From the NCBI GenBank assembly GCA_963810195.1, contig CAWEMO010000005.1:186001-250000 (forward strand): 64,000 nucleotides of DNA, given 5' to 3'. Both the position numbers and the translations under genes were made by a program. This DNA is from Chersky-840 sp963810195. Its GTDB lineage: Bacteria > Actinomycetota > Acidimicrobiia > Acidimicrobiales > UBA8190. The first letter of the stretch is position 1; every line of letters starts with the position of its first letter. The notes beneath the pieces were generated by a model that worked only from the letters and a program-made list of their open reading frames with translations, was not told the origin of the DNA and searched no databases. Below, in pieces: positions 15,349 through 24,866 of the stretch.

Positions 15349-16876
15349 ATGTCCGTTGGGCTGAACTACCAGTCCTGGGTTCACGCGAGGCCGTCCGAGC
15401 GCAACGCACGGGCGGTTTCGCTGCACGACCGGGCAACCGCCGGCGCGGCGATGGGCACGGTGGCGTTCTTCGACGCCGCCCTCCTCGCCGTGGTGGTGAT
15501 GGCCCTCGGACTTCCGCTCGCGGCGTGGTGGACGTGGACGGCGGCGGCTTCCGTGCTGGGCGCCTTGGCGCTCACCGGTCACTACCGCCCCCGGATCACC
15601 CTCAGCGTGGCGCGTCGAGGCCGGATCGATCGCCGCGTGTGCAGTGGCGCCGTTCCTGGTCCTGGCCCTGGCCAAGGTGCCCGGGCCCTCCACCGCCCGG
15701 TTGATCGTGAGCGGAGCCGTCGCCGCGGGCGGGATCGTCGTCGCCCGGTGCGCCACGTACTGGCTGATGCGCCTCATGCGGACACGGGGCTGGTTCGCCG
15801 AGCGGACCCTGTTCGTCGGCGCGGGCGACGTCAGCGCCAAGATGGCTGCGACGCTCGACGAGCACCCCGAGTACGGCCTGCTCCCCGTCGGGTTCCTGGA
15901 CGAGGTCGACAGCGCCGGACTCCCCCTCCCGCTCTTCGGCGGGGTGGGCATGCTCCGCATGGTGCTCTCGGAGGAGCGGATCGAGCGCGTGGTGGTCGCC
16001 TTCGGGGTGACGCGCGAAGCCGACATGGTCGAGGTGTTCCGTGCCTGCGAGGACGCCTCGGTCGAGATCCACGTCCTTCCCCGGTTCTTCGAGCTCGCCA
16101 CGGCGATGAACGGCCGCAACGTCGACGACGTGTGGGGCTACCCGCTGCTGCGCCTGCGCCGCTCGCTCCTGCGGCGTCACGCCCGCATCGTCAAGCGCGT
16201 CTTCGACGCCACGGTCGCCGCGTTCGCGTTGACGCTCATGTCTCCTCTCTACGCGGCGATCGCGGCGATCGTGAAGCTCACGAGCCCGGGCCCGGTCCAC
16301 TTCCGCCAACAGCGGGTGGGCGAGCGCGGCGTCATCGTCGAGGTCCTCAAGTTCCGCTCGATGCGCGTCAACTCGCGCTCGGACGTGGAGTGGAACCCCA
16401 CCAACGACTCGGTGACGAGAATCGGCCACGTGCTGCGGGTGACCGGGTTGGACGAGCTGCCGCAGTTGTGGAACATCTTGCGGGGCGACATGTCCCTCGT
16501 CGGCCCCCGGCCCGAGCGCCCGTTCTTCGTCGAGCAGTTCAAGGTCGACGTCCCCCGCTACGACGACCGGCACCGGGTGCCGGTGGGGCTCACGGGCCTC
16601 GCCCAGGTGCACGGGCTGCGTGGCGACACGTCCATCGACGAGCGCGCCCGGCTCGACAATCAGTACATCGAGAACTGGTCACTGTGGCGTGACATCGTGA
16701 TCCTGTTCCAGACGTTCACCGCCGTGGTCCGCAACACGGTCGAGCCCAACGGAGAGACGGGTCGGGCCGACTCCCCCGTCCTGCGCATCCACAGGGCCGA
16801 GGAGCCCAAGCCGGCCGAACCCGACGCCATGGAATCGGCACCGGCGGACCCGAAAGAGGCCTCTTCCATCGGGTGA
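15349..16876 (+). pseudogene. polyprenyl glycosylphosphotransferase (sugar transferase) with frameshift
   Basis: WbaP/CpsE-type initiating enzyme that moves a sugar-1-phosphate to undecaprenyl phosphate. The first part (15349 to about 15610) encodes N-terminal membrane helices. The rest, in another frame to 16876, encodes the nucleotide-binding middle (TLFVGAGDVSAKMAA) and the catalytic bacterial sugar transferase domain: KRVFDATVAAFALTLMSPLY, GPVHFRQQRVGE, VLKFRSMRVN, LDELPQLWNILRGDMSLVGP and RPE. One surplus base near 15608-15625 rejoins the frames to about 509 aa, the usual family length. Both halves are intact, so a base error or a very recent mutation is likely. If real, only the 15644-16876 portion (410 aa) would be made. 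It leads the exopolysaccharide operon. Confidence 0.85.
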
Positions 16877-16965
16877 CCGAGTGATCACGTCCGCCGGCGC
16901 GCGGGCGGTGACGCGGGGCCCGGGCAAGGGGCTCGGCGACAATCAGATGTGGCAACAGCTCACCC

Positions 16966-18150
16966 ATGACCGCTCACCCGTCACCCGACGACATCGACCA
17001 CCCTGGCCCGGCCACCCCCGAGCCGTTGCACGTCGGGGAGCCGGCGATGCGGGTCCTGCTCGTGGACGCCTCGGACCGCGGCGGGATCGCCCGCTACACC
17101 GGCTGCCTGCGCGCCGCCCTCGAGGCTGAGCACGTTTCGGTGGCTCTGGCCGCGCCGGCCGGCGTGGGAGACCCCGGCCTGGTGCTGCGAGGGCCCCGGT
17201 GGGGTCCGGACGTGGCCCGGATGGGGAAGCTCCGGCTCTACGCCCTGCGCCTGTCCGAGCTCGCCCCGTCGGTGCTGTCCTTCGTCCGGGCCGTCGTCCG
17301 GGCCCACCCCGCCGTGGTGCACGTGCAGACCGAAGTGGTCCCCGGCCTCGACCCGTTGGTCCTGGCCGGGATCTCGCGGCGGGTGCCCGTCGTCCTGACG
17401 GTCCACGACCCGATGCCCCTCGAAGGTGGGGCCCGCGCCGCCGCCGACCAGGCACGGCGGTGGAGGGCGGCCGACGCCCTCGTCATCCACGGCGAGGAGC
17501 CCCGTGCTTTCGTGGAGGCCAGGGCCCCGGGCGTGCCCGTCCACGTCGTCCCCGTCGACCTCGCCCTCGGCGGCCCCGCGCTGCCTCGTGCCCAGGCCAG
17601 GAAGGCGCTCGGGCTCGACGAGGCCCCGACCGCCCTCCTCCTCGGCCAGGTCCGGCCGTACAAGGGCATCGCGCTGCTGGCCCAGGCATGGCCCCGGGTC
17701 GCCGCCGCCCTGCCCGGATCTAGGCTCCTCGTCGTGGGGGAGGCCTATGAGTCGGCCGACCTGGCCCGCTTGGAGGCCTGCGCCGGAGTGGAGGTGCGGC
17801 GGGGGTTCGTACCCGAGGCCGACCTCGACCTGTGGGCGGCAGCCGCGGACGTCCTGGTCCTCCCGTATTCGGTGGGGTCGCACTCGGGGGTGCTCCACCG
17901 TGGTCTGGCCGCCGCCACGCCCGTGCTCGCGTCCCCGCCCCTCTCCGAAGAAGTGCACCGGACAGGTGCAGGGGCGGTGGTCCCCCTCGACCCCGCTGCC
18001 TGGGCCGATGCCCTGGTGGCGGCGCTGGGCGACAGCCCGTTGCCGGCGCCGGCCCCGCCCACGGGACGGGGGACCGGCCGGGGGACGTTGGCGGTCTACC
18101 GCGAGGTCCTCGACGCCCGGGCCCGGGCACGCGCACGGGGCGTGGCGTGA
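16966..18150 (+). CDS. GT4 family glycosyltransferase
   Basis: 394 aa GT-B fold enzyme. The N-lobe starts with RVLLVDASDRGGIARYTGCL. The C-lobe has LLLGQVRPYKGIALL (the donor-binding region) and LPYSVGSHSGVLHRGLAAATPVLASP, where an E-x7-E-like region is replaced by a Ser/His-rich segment. It likely adds a sugar during assembly of the repeat unit on the cytoplasmic face. ATG 16966 is used; ATG 17047 would begin exactly at the Rossmann strand. It follows the sugar transferase by 89 bp on the same strand. Donor and linkage are unknown. Confidence 0.82.
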   Translation: MTAHPSPDDIDHPGPATPEPLHVGEPAMRVLLVDASDRGGIARYTGCLRAALEAEHVSVALAAPAGVGDPGLVLRGPRWGPDVARMGKLRLYALRLSELAPSVLSFVRAVVRAHPAVVHVQTEVVPGLDPLVLAGISRRVPVVLTVHDPMPLEGGARAAADQARRWRAADALVIHGEEPRAFVEARAPGVPVHVVPVDLALGGPALPRAQARKALGLDEAPTALLLGQVRPYKGIALLAQAWPRVAAALPGSRLLVVGEAYESADLARLEACAGVEVRRGFVPEADLDLWAAAADVLVLPYSVGSHSGVLHRGLAAATPVLASPPLSEEVHRTGAGAVVPLDPAAWADALVAALGDSPLPAPAPPTGRGTGRGTLAVYREVLDARARARARGVA

Positions 18151-18274
18151 GGGCGGCCACGATCCGCGGCATCCGGGGGATCGGGGGGATCCGGGGGCGG
18201 AGCGCGGTCTTCGGGACTTCGGGGGCTCCCGGGGGGCCTACAGAGCGGTCCCGAACAGGTCGAAAGTACTCACC

Positions 18275-19504
18275 ATGGTGCGACGTTCCTCGCTGACGGT
18301 TGGCGCCCTCGTGGCGGCCGCCTCGACCGGGCATGTGCTGTACCCGGCGTGGCTGGCCGTGGCGTCGCGGCGTCGACGGCCTGCCCCGGTTCCCGAGCCC
18401 GCCCAGTGGCCTCACGTCACGGTGCTCGTGGCCGCCTACGGCGAAGCCGAGTGCATCGCCGGCAAGGTCCGTGACGTCCTGGCCAACGGGTACCCCGGTC
18501 CGATCGACGTCATGGTCGTCGCTGACGCCGACGTCGAGACGGCGGTGCGCGCCGAGCAGGCGGGAGCGACCGTCGTCACCGCCGACGACCGGCTCGGCAA
18601 GGCGCAGGCGATCAACCTCGGGTTCTCCAAGGTGACCGCGCCCGTGGTGGTGGTGAGCGACGCCAACAACACGCTGTCGCCCGGTGCCATCGCGGCGCTG
18701 GTCCGGCATCTCGAGGATCCCCACGTCGGCGCCGTCGCCGGCGAGAAGGTGGAAGCCGACGGGGCCGGGGAGGACCTCTACTGGCGTTTCGAGTCCTGGC
18801 TCAAGCAACGCGAGTGGCGGCTCGGCACGACCATCGGGCTTGTCGGCGAGCTGGCTGCCATCCGGACCGACGCGTGGCGGCCCATCCCCCCCGACATCGC
18901 CAGCGACGACCTGTGGACCGCGCTCGACCTCTCGGCCCGCGGCTACGCCATCGCCTACGAGCCTGCGGCCAAGGCCTTCGAGCCCCCCGAGCTCACCATC
19001 GACCAACAGTGGGAGCGCCGGACCCGCAACGTCGCCGGCGGGCTGCACGTCTTCATGCGCCGGCGTTCGCAGCTCGGGCCCTCCGGCGGGATCGTGGCGG
19101 CGGAGATCTGGGGGCATCGCCTGGCCCGGTACACCGTCGCACCGCTGGCGCACGCCGCCCTGTTGTGGGTGGCGGCGCGCCGAGTGCGGACGAGCCGGCT
19201 GGCGAAGCTGTTCCTCGTGGGCCACGCCGTCGCCTTCTGGAACCTGGCGCGCCGGGTGGAGTCGGACGCGGCCGCGGCGGAACGTGCTGCTCACGAGGCT
19301 CCGCCGCCGCAGGCCCGGGAAGACGCTCATGACGACGGCGACCCCGGGTCGCAAGGTGCGCCGGCGTCGCCGGGTGCGCAGGCGTCGGCGCGCCTGGCCA
19401 ACGCGCTCGGTCAGGCGGTGTTCCTCGACGCCGTCGCCCTGGGCGGTTTGGTGCGCTACCTGCGCGGCGACCGCCCCACGCGTTGGACGACCGTCCGTCG
19501 CTGA
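18275..19504 (+). CDS. GT2 family glycosyltransferase with membrane segments
   Basis: 409 aa. There is an N-terminal hydrophobic segment, then the GT-A domain: VTVLVAAYGEAECIAGKV, the nucleotide-binding DADVE, the metal-binding SDANN, an ED-type acceptor site around ASDDLWTALDLSARGY, and the QxxRW-like QQWERRTRN. C-terminal hydrophobic segments follow. It resembles processive, hyaluronan/cellulose synthase-like or N-glycosyltransferases of exopolysaccharide loci. ATG 18275 follows a weak ribosome binding site. The 124-bp gap before it holds direct repeats of GATC-CGGGGG type. It is followed by a GT4 gene after 13 bp. Confidence 0.85.
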   Translation: MVRRSSLTVGALVAAASTGHVLYPAWLAVASRRRRPAPVPEPAQWPHVTVLVAAYGEAECIAGKVRDVLANGYPGPIDVMVVADADVETAVRAEQAGATVVTADDRLGKAQAINLGFSKVTAPVVVVSDANNTLSPGAIAALVRHLEDPHVGAVAGEKVEADGAGEDLYWRFESWLKQREWRLGTTIGLVGELAAIRTDAWRPIPPDIASDDLWTALDLSARGYAIAYEPAAKAFEPPELTIDQQWERRTRNVAGGLHVFMRRRSQLGPSGGIVAAEIWGHRLARYTVAPLAHAALLWVAARRVRTSRLAKLFLVGHAVAFWNLARRVESDAAAAERAAHEAPPPQAREDAHDDGDPGSQGAPASPGAQASARLANALGQAVFLDAVALGGLVRYLRGDRPTRWTTVRR

Positions 19505-19517
19505 GAGGGACCGTGTG

Positions 19518-20720
19518 GTGAGCGAGAAGGACCCCACGCGGTTGCGCGTCCTCGAGGTGAGCTACTCGCGCCAGGTCTGGGGCGCCGAGCTCGCCACCAT
19601 GGCCTTGGCGGGCCCGCTGGCGCGGCGCGGCATCGACCTCACCTTGGGATCACCGCCCAGGGGCGACCTCGAAGCGCGCTGGGTCGGGCTCGGTCTCCCC
19701 TTCGTCCCCCTCGATCTTCCGGATCACCACGGCCTGCGCGCCGGGGACACCGAGGGTCGCCCTGCGGTCGTGGACCTGGCCCGGGAGCTCGCCGCCTCGG
19801 CACGATCCGTGCGGACGATCGCGAGCGCCGCCCGGGCGTTCGACCTCGTGCACTCCAACAGCCTCTGGGCCCACCTCGACGTGGCGTCGGCGGGACGGCT
19901 GGCGCGCCGGGGTGTGGTCCTCGAGCTCAACGACCTGATCCGCCCGGGTCTCGGGCGTCGGGTCCTGACCGCGGCGGTGTGCATGTCGGGCGCGGCGGTC
20001 GCCATCAGCCACGCCGTCGCCGACTGCGTCGGGCCGGCAGGCGCCAGGCGCGTCCGCATCGTCGCGCCTGCGGTCGACCTCGACCGGTTCGGGCCCGGAC
20101 CTGCCGCGCCCGGGAGGCGTGCGCTGCTCACCTCGGACGAGCGGGCACCGCTGGTCGGCATCGTGGGTCGCATCGACCCCGAAAAGGGAGTGGACGTGCT
20201 CGTCCGGGCCATGGGCCTGTTGCGGGGGGCGGCGGCCGAGGCCCACCTCGTGGTGGTGGGGAGCGCGGGGCTGGCGCCCGAGGGCTATCTCCAAAGGGTG
20301 CGGGACGAGGCCGAGGCGACGCTCGGCGACCGCGTCCGTTTCGTCGGCCGCAGCGACGACGTGCCCGGCACCCTCAGGGCCCTCGACGTCCTCGTGAACG
20401 CCTCGGTGGCCGAGCCCTTCGGCCTGAGCGTCCTCGAAGCCCAGGCCACCGGGGTGGCCGTGGTCGGGACGCGGGCCGGCGGCATCCCCGACTTCGTCTT
20501 CGACGAGGACAACGGCCTGCTCGTGCCGAGCGGGGACGAGCAGGCGTTGGCCAAGGCGCTCGAGCGCCTCGTGACCGACGGCGAGCTGCGGGCCCGGCTG
20601 GCCGAGCGGGGCCGTGCGAGCGCCCGGGGACGGGGGATCGAGGCGCGCGCCGATGCCGTCGCCGAGATCTATCGCCGCGCCGCACGCCGGCTGCCGCAGT
20701 CGCCCGGGGGCGGCCGATGA
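19518..20720 (+). CDS. GT4 family glycosyltransferase
   Basis: 400 aa, GT-B. The acceptor-side start is RVLEVSYSRQVWGAEL. Conserved C-lobe motifs are VGIVGRIDPEKGVDVLVRAM and the retaining-GT4 donor site EPFGLSVLEAQATGVAVVGT (E-x7-E), then GGIPDFV. It probably transfers a hexose from a nucleotide donor to the growing lipid-linked oligosaccharide. GTG 19518 is chosen (GTG 19515 equally possible). Its TGA overlaps the next ATG (ATGA), so the glycosyltransferases are translationally coupled. Confidence 0.9.
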   Translation: MSEKDPTRLRVLEVSYSRQVWGAELATMALAGPLARRGIDLTLGSPPRGDLEARWVGLGLPFVPLDLPDHHGLRAGDTEGRPAVVDLARELAASARSVRTIASAARAFDLVHSNSLWAHLDVASAGRLARRGVVLELNDLIRPGLGRRVLTAAVCMSGAAVAISHAVADCVGPAGARRVRIVAPAVDLDRFGPGPAAPGRRALLTSDERAPLVGIVGRIDPEKGVDVLVRAMGLLRGAAAEAHLVVVGSAGLAPEGYLQRVRDEAEATLGDRVRFVGRSDDVPGTLRALDVLVNASVAEPFGLSVLEAQATGVAVVGTRAGGIPDFVFDEDNGLLVPSGDEQALAKALERLVTDGELRARLAERGRASARGRGIEARADAVAEIYRRAARRLPQSPGGGR

Positions 20721-21862
20721 GGGTGCTCATGATCACCAAGTTCGTCCCACTCCCCGACAACGACGGGGGGAAGCAGCGCGCCCTGGCCGTGGCCCGTCGC
20801 CTGGCGCAGAGTGCCGACGTCGTGCTGTGCGCGTACGATGACGGCGGCGGCGACGTGGCGGAGCTGAAACGGCTCGGGATCGACGTCCGCAGCGTGCCGT
20901 GGCGACCCACGGCGGCACGCGCCGCGCGCGGGCTCCTGCACACCCGCAGCGTGTCGGCGGGACGCTTCTACAGCGCCGAGCTCGCCGACGAGGTGCGGCG
21001 GGCCGCCACCGAGGTGCCCGTCGACCTGCTCCAGGTGGAGTACCTCCAGATGGTGCCGCTGGCGCGTGGCGTCGGCGCGGCCAGGCGCGTGCTCGACCTG
21101 CACAACGTCGAGTCGGCCCTGGTTCGCAGCTACGCGCGCGTGGGGCGCGGTCCGGCCGGCCTGCTGGCCCACGCCGAGGCGGCCGCACTGGGTGCCATGG
21201 AGCGCGCCGTGATCCCTTCCTTCGACACCGTGGTGGTGGTGAGCGAGCGCGAACGCCGGCGCCTGCCCTCCGGTGTCGGCAACGTCCTGGTCTGCCCCAA
21301 CGGCCGGGACCCGGACCCGTCAGGACCGTTGCCTGCAGCAACCACCCCGACGGCCGTGTTCGTCGCCACCCTGGGCTGGGCGCCCAACGTCGACGCCGCC
21401 ACGTGGTTCGGCCAGGAGGTGTGGCCCGAGGTGCACCGCCGCTCGCCCGACGCCCGGCTCCTGCTCGTCGGGCGGGACCCCGCCCCCTCGGTCCGGGCCC
21501 TGGCCTCCTCCTCGGTGGAGGTTTCCGGTACGGTTTCGGATGTCCGCCCGTACCTGGCCAAGGCGCGTGTGGCGGTAGCTCCGCTGCGATCCGGAGGGGG
21601 TACCCGCCTGAAGATCCTCGAGGCTCTCGACGCCGGTCGTCCCGTCGTGGCCACCTCTGTCGCCGTGGACGGGCTCGAGGACCTCATCGGCGAGGGGGTC
21701 GTGGTGGCCGACGACCACGGTTCGATGATCGAGGCGGTCAGCGCGCTGCTCGACGACCCCGAGCGGGCCGCCGCTCTCGGCCGTGCCGGCCACGACGCCG
21801 TGGCGGCTCGGCACACCTGGGACGTGGCCCTGGCCCCGCTCCTCGAGAGCGTCGTGCCGTGA
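20717..21862 (+). CDS. GT4 family glycosyltransferase
   Basis: 381 aa. The N-lobe has RVLMITKFVPLPDNDGGKQR, and LDLHNVESALVRSYARV is typical of the group. The C-lobe has VFVATLGWAPNVDAATWF, then APLRSGGGTRLKILEALDAG and RPVVATSVAVDGL. Glycine-rich GGGTRLKILEA with its glutamate acts as the donor-phosphate site, as in WcaI/Cap-type transferases. The ATG overlaps the previous stop and its TGA overlaps the next ATG (21862), making a four-gene coupled run. Acceptor unknown. Confidence 0.88.
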   Translation: MRVLMITKFVPLPDNDGGKQRALAVARRLAQSADVVLCAYDDGGGDVAELKRLGIDVRSVPWRPTAARAARGLLHTRSVSAGRFYSAELADEVRRAATEVPVDLLQVEYLQMVPLARGVGAARRVLDLHNVESALVRSYARVGRGPAGLLAHAEAAALGAMERAVIPSFDTVVVVSERERRRLPSGVGNVLVCPNGRDPDPSGPLPAATTPTAVFVATLGWAPNVDAATWFGQEVWPEVHRRSPDARLLLVGRDPAPSVRALASSSVEVSGTVSDVRPYLAKARVAVAPLRSGGGTRLKILEALDAGRPVVATSVAVDGLEDLIGEGVVVADDHGSMIEAVSALLDDPERAAALGRAGHDAVAARHTWDVALAPLLESVVP

Positions 21863-23289
21863 TGGCCAAGATGATCCTCCTCGTGGGGGCGACTGCGGCG
21901 TCGGGCGTCCTGCTGTTCGTCTTCCTGCGCTGGGAGCGCTCGAGCCGGGAGCACTGGGTGGTCTTCCTGCTCCTCGGCAGCCTCGTCGTCGAGTCGAGCC
22001 TCTACGACAACGAGACCACCATGCCCCAGGGCCTGTTCCACCCGGGGACCGGCTCGCTCGAGTTCCGACTGCCCGAGGTGATCATCACCGTGGCCCTCGT
22101 GGCTCGCCTGATCATCAGGGGGAAGCCCGAGCGGATCGGTCTCCCCGCCCTGCTGTGGCTGGCGGTGGCGGCGTGGTGGTCACTCGAAGCGGTCGAGGGG
22201 ATCCTCCGCCACAACAGTCTGGTGAAGCTCCCCTACGAGGCGAAGGCCATCATCTACGTCATGGCCGCGTACGCCCTGGCGTCGGGCGTGCCGATCCGCC
22301 GCTTCCTTGAAGGGCGCGGTTTCGAACGGTTGCTGCGGTGGTCGGCGTTCTCGTCGGTCGTGCTCCTCCTGTTCACGGCCGACCGCCACCGGACGATCGC
22401 GCTGAACATCCCGGGCCTCCGTCTCCTCGACTTCGGATCGCTCGGCACGGACGCGGCGACGATCTTCGTGGTGGTCGGCGTCATCGGGTTCCTGCTCGAG
22501 CTGGGCAAGGAACACCGAAGCCGCCTGAACCTGCTCTGCGCGGTGCCCCTGGCGTTGAGCCCGTTCTTCGCGTACCAGCGGGCCGTCCTGCTCACCCTGG
22601 GTGCAGTGGTGACCGTCGTCATCCTGGTGGCCTTGGGGTCCACCGCCCGGCAACGGCTCCGGATCCGTTCCGGCGAGGTGGCGGTTGCCGCCCTGGCCGT
22701 CGTGGGGGTCGTGCTGGGCGTGGCGGTCATCCCTGCGGTTACGGCCCAGAAATCGGTGACCGGCCCGCTGTCGTCGCTGTCCAACACGGTGAGCAACACG
22801 TTCAATTCGGAGGGCAAGCAGGAGTCCGCCCAGGACCGGCTCAACAAGTGGAGCGTCGCCCTCGGGGACGCTGAGCAGCACATTTTCCTGGGGCAAGGGC
22901 TCGGATTCGAGTACAGTTACTTCCAGGCGGGGCCGAATCAATTCATCGTGACCGACCTGACCGAGAACATCGGCCTCGACCTGTGGCTGAGGACGGGGAT
23001 CATCGGCCTGGTGCTCTTCCTCTTGGCCCTCGCCACTTCGCTCGTCAACGGGTTCGCCACCTGGCGGCTCCATCCCGACCCCGCGGTGGCCGTGTTGGCC
23101 CTCGCACTGTTCACGGTGGTGATCGGGTTGGTGGCCGCCGGCCAGGTCGAGTCCATCTTCGAGAATTATCGGCTGGCCACGGTGCTCGGGATCTCGCTGG
23201 GCATGCTCCGTAGCGCAGTGACCTCCGGAGGGGGCGGCCCCACCGCCATGCGTACATACCAGGCAATGCGCCAATACGAGGTGATCTGA
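21862..23289 (+). CDS. O-antigen ligase/polymerase-like membrane protein
   Basis: 475 aa with about ten to twelve hydrophobic segments and one long extracytoplasmic loop before the C-terminal helices (about 295-375). The loop has SAQDRLNKWSVALGDAEQHI and the FLGQGLGFEYS segment, matching the Wzy_C/RfaL (O-antigen ligase) domain in which an arginine and glutamate/histidine of this loop act on lipid-linked glycan. It probably polymerises the exopolysaccharide. It sits between the glycosyltransferases and the Wzz/BY-kinase gene, the usual place for a Wzy. It starts with ATG overlapping the previous stop; the next gene follows after two bases. Confidence 0.82.
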   Translation: MAKMILLVGATAASGVLLFVFLRWERSSREHWVVFLLLGSLVVESSLYDNETTMPQGLFHPGTGSLEFRLPEVIITVALVARLIIRGKPERIGLPALLWLAVAAWWSLEAVEGILRHNSLVKLPYEAKAIIYVMAAYALASGVPIRRFLEGRGFERLLRWSAFSSVVLLLFTADRHRTIALNIPGLRLLDFGSLGTDAATIFVVVGVIGFLLELGKEHRSRLNLLCAVPLALSPFFAYQRAVLLTLGAVVTVVILVALGSTARQRLRIRSGEVAVAALAVVGVVLGVAVIPAVTAQKSVTGPLSSLSNTVSNTFNSEGKQESAQDRLNKWSVALGDAEQHIFLGQGLGFEYSYFQAGPNQFIVTDLTENIGLDLWLRTGIIGLVLFLLALATSLVNGFATWRLHPDPAVAVLALALFTVVIGLVAAGQVESIFENYRLATVLGISLGMLRSAVTSGGGGPTAMRTYQAMRQYEVI

Positions 23290-23291
23290 CC

Positions 23292-24842
23292 ATGGAGATT
23301 CGCCAGCTCATCAGGGACATCCGGCGGAACCTCGTCGTCGCCGTGGCGGCGTTCGTCCTGTGCGTCATCGCCGGTGGCGCCGCCGCGTTCCTGCCCGCCA
23401 AGCACTACACGACGAGCACGGAATTGACGGTGCAGCCCGCGCCGGGCTTCAGCGCCAACGGTGGCGACCCCGCCGCGGTGATCTCCCTCGTCGCTCCCCA
23501 GCTCCCGGCGGAGGCCGTGAGCGACTCGAACCTCGTCCTGGCGCGCAGAAGCGTGGCGCAGCCCCAACGGTCCATCGGGGCGTCGGTCAACGCCTCGGTC
23601 GACCCCGGCACCTTCATCGTCACGATCTCCGCCACCAGTTCGAACAAGCTGGCCGCCGCCGACTACGCCAATGCGGTGGCGAAGCAGCTGATCGCCTACC
23701 AGCCGAAGCCGGCCGAGTCCGGATACGTCCTCAACCAGCTCTCCACGGCCCCTGTCCCCACGTCGCCGTCCAACCCGCGCACCCCCATAATCCTGGGAGC
23801 GGCCGCGTTCGGCGTCATCCTCGGGATCTTCGCCGCCATGTGGGCGGCCGGCGTCCGTCGCCGGCTCAGCCGGGTCACCGAGGTCAAGGAGCGCATCGGC
23901 GCCACCGTGCTCGGAGAGATCCCGCGCGTCGCCATGCCCGGGCTGCGTCCCACCGACCTGTTCGTGAAGCACAGCGAGCCGATGGCGATGGAGGCGTTCC
24001 AGGAGCTGCGCAGCAACCTGCTCATCAGCCTCCCGGCCGGTGCCTCGGCGATGATCGCGGTGACGTCGTGTGACCCCGGTGAAGGCAAGACCTCGGTGGC
24101 GACCAACATCGCGTGGGCGCTCGCCGCCCAGGACCGTCATGTCACGGCGATCGACTGTGACCTGCGCAAGCCGGCCCTGCACACCCAGATGGGCGTGCCC
24201 TTTGGCCCCGGGGTCACGAGCCGCCGCACCGAGGACGCGCTGGCGCACGCGTCGCGCACGCCCAACCCGTATCTCGACGTCATCCCCGCCGGCATCATCG
24301 ACCGGCACCCGTCGGACATCGTCTCGGCCCATCTGCCCCTGCTGATCGAGCAGCTGCGGGAGCGTCACGAAACGGCGGTGATCGACTGCCCGCCTCTCAT
24401 CGGAGTGGCGGAGACCGTTCTCGTGGCCACCATGGTCGACCTCGTCATCGTGGTGGTAGACGCGCGTCGCTTCAATCCCGAGCGGCTGCAGCAGTGCCTG
24501 CTGCGTCTCGACACCGCCAACACCAACGTGGCGATCGTCCTCAACCGGGTCCGCTTCAACCGCCGACGTCGTGACGGCACGTACGGATACGGCCATTTCC
24601 GACGCGCCGACGCACCGCCCACCACCGCGACCGCCCCCGCCGTCCCGGCCAACGTCGCTTCGACGCGGGTGCCGCGGGTCCCGGGAGCCAATGGCCGCCG
24701 GTCCGGCGTGGAACGCTCGGACGCCTTGCGGATGACGGAGCCGACCGTGCTCAGGTCGTCGACGGGCGAGGCGCCCCCGGCGACCACCGCTGTGACACCC
24801 CCGACGGAGAACCAGGGGCAGACCGGCTACTGGCAACGGTGA
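23292..24842 (+). CDS. Wzz chain-length domain fused to BY-kinase
   Basis: 516 aa. The Wzz domain has TM1 (LVVAVAAFVLCVIAGGAAAF), a periplasmic-type loop and TM2 (IILGAAAFGVILGIFAAMWA). A cytoplasmic bacterial tyrosine kinase domain follows: Walker A SCDPGEGKTSVATNIAWALA (about 257-276), Walker A-prime AIDCDLRKPALH, Walker B TAVIDCPPL. The C-terminus lacks a dense tyrosine cluster; tyrosines are in GTYGYGHF and TGYWQR. The protein controls polysaccharide chain length and is probably switched by autophosphorylation, with the LMW-PTP at 12016 as likely phosphatase. It is coupled to the polymerase gene by a two-base gap. Confidence 0.9.
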   Translation: MEIRQLIRDIRRNLVVAVAAFVLCVIAGGAAAFLPAKHYTTSTELTVQPAPGFSANGGDPAAVISLVAPQLPAEAVSDSNLVLARRSVAQPQRSIGASVNASVDPGTFIVTISATSSNKLAAADYANAVAKQLIAYQPKPAESGYVLNQLSTAPVPTSPSNPRTPIILGAAAFGVILGIFAAMWAAGVRRRLSRVTEVKERIGATVLGEIPRVAMPGLRPTDLFVKHSEPMAMEAFQELRSNLLISLPAGASAMIAVTSCDPGEGKTSVATNIAWALAAQDRHVTAIDCDLRKPALHTQMGVPFGPGVTSRRTEDALAHASRTPNPYLDVIPAGIIDRHPSDIVSAHLPLLIEQLRERHETAVIDCPPLIGVAETVLVATMVDLVIVVVDARRFNPERLQQCLLRLDTANTNVAIVLNRVRFNRRRRDGTYGYGHFRRADAPPTTATAPAVPANVASTRVPRVPGANGRRSGVERSDALRMTEPTVLRSSTGEAPPATTAVTPPTENQGQTGYWQR

Positions 24843-24866
24843 GTCGGAGAGCCTGATCACCGCCGC

